DNA of 33,374 nucleotides from Candidatus Marinimicrobia bacterium CG08_land_8_20_14_0_20_45_22 (GTDB taxonomy: Bacteria > Fidelibacterota > UBA2242): the NCBI GenBank assembly GCA_002774355.1, contig PEYN01000017.1, forward strand, positions 1 to 33,374. Reading direction: 5' to 3'. The position numbers were made by a program, and so were the translations under genes. The notes beneath the pieces are model-generated. The model worked only from the letters and a program-made list of their open reading frames with translations. It did not search any database and was not told the DNA's origin. Shown here piece after piece: positions 33,119 to 33,374 of the stretch; position 1 is the first letter of the stretch, and every line of letters starts with the position of its first letter.

Positions 33119-33374
33119 ATGAAAAAAGCTACGAGTGTGGTGGTCGCATTACTAATGATGTTATCATTCGGTTTTGCGGCTAATGTGACCTTTAAGGTTC
33201 ACATGGAGTATCAGGTAGCACAGGGGAATTTCAATCCTGTAACTGATACTGTGGATGTCATTGGCGGTTTTACCAGTGGATGGAGTACTTATGTGCAACT
33301 GACCGATGACGATCATAATAATGTCTGGGAAGGTACCCTGACTATTGCCGAGGGTGATTATGGATTCAAATTCC
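33119..33374 (+). CDS. Secreted protein, starch-binding-like N-domain (3' end outside window)
   Basis: The first 85 codons of a gene that runs off the right edge. AAGGAG at 33107-33112 is 6 bases before the ATG. A signal peptide (MKKATSVVVALLMMLSFGFA) leads into a beta-rich domain whose layout resembles carbohydrate-binding Ig-like modules of extracellular FCB proteins: NVTFKVHMEYQV, GNFNPVTDTVDVIGGF, GWSTYVQLTDDDHNNVWEGT, EGDYGFKF. Resemblance is to the CBM20/CBM48-like or SusE/SusF-type folds; exact family is uncertain. It follows the PorV-like gene by 59 bases. Its location in an amylase operon supports glucan binding. Confidence 0.65.
   Translation, partial: MKKATSVVVALLMMLSFGFAANVTFKVHMEYQVAQGNFNPVTDTVDVIGGFTSGWSTYVQLTDDDHNNVWEGTLTIAEGDYGFKF

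Overview
The window is chromosomal DNA from a Gram-negative bacterium, most likely a lineage of the FCB superphylum outside the classical Bacteroidota (Marinimicrobia, KSB1 or Calditrichota type). This is an inference. It rests on a GWxTD-domain protein, a PorV/UPF0164-type outer-membrane protein, a TonB-dependent receptor with an N-terminal carboxypeptidase-regulatory-like domain, and a giant secreted protein with FnIII and VPNPY-type C-terminal domains. No rRNA or other decisive marker is present.

Layout. (1) 1-2050 is an accessory, defence-island-like edge. It holds the 3' part of an Hsp70/actin-like ATPase gene, an intact RhuM-Fic fusion, and what reads as a deletion scar of a type I restriction hsdM gene. 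(2) 2075-4612, minus strand: an RlmI-type 23S rRNA methyltransferase, a CaCA-family Na+/Ca2+ antiporter and an unrecognised 90-codon ORF. (3) 4771-6530, plus strand: a probable outer-membrane barrel protein, rsmE and a HIT hydrolase, tightly packed. (4) 6667-12303: smc, a GWxTD lipoprotein-like secreted protein and comF. (5) 12397-14854: pgk, tpiA, secG and a tRNA-Leu(GAG), a glycolysis/secretion block. (6) 14907-16243: a TPR-repeat periplasmic protein ending at a clear Rho-independent terminator. (7) 16306-21042: HAD phosphatase, acpS, a fused NAD(P)HX epimerase/dehydratase, a VanZ-like protein and recN, with overlapping or very short junctions that suggest translational coupling. (8) 21051-21965, minus strand: a CDF metal exporter, convergent with recN.

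(9) 22209-33374 (runs off the right edge) is the most distinctive part: one long plus-strand operon. A consensus sigma-70-like promoter whose -35 box sits inside a perfect palindrome precedes a secreted GH13 alpha-amylase. Then come a large parvulin-like chaperone/isomerase, a TonB-dependent receptor, a 1166-residue secreted protein with acidic D-rich loops, FnIII and a C-terminal sorting-like domain, a PorV-like barrel, and the start of a secreted protein resembling a starch-binding fold. Together these look like an alpha-glucan capture, digestion and import locus that has a SusC-like receptor but no recognisable SusD in view. The large secreted protein and PorV-like partner may fill the surface-binding and export roles (hypothesis).

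Most of the remaining genes are ordinary housekeeping. No CRISPR array, rRNA or complete insertion sequence was found.
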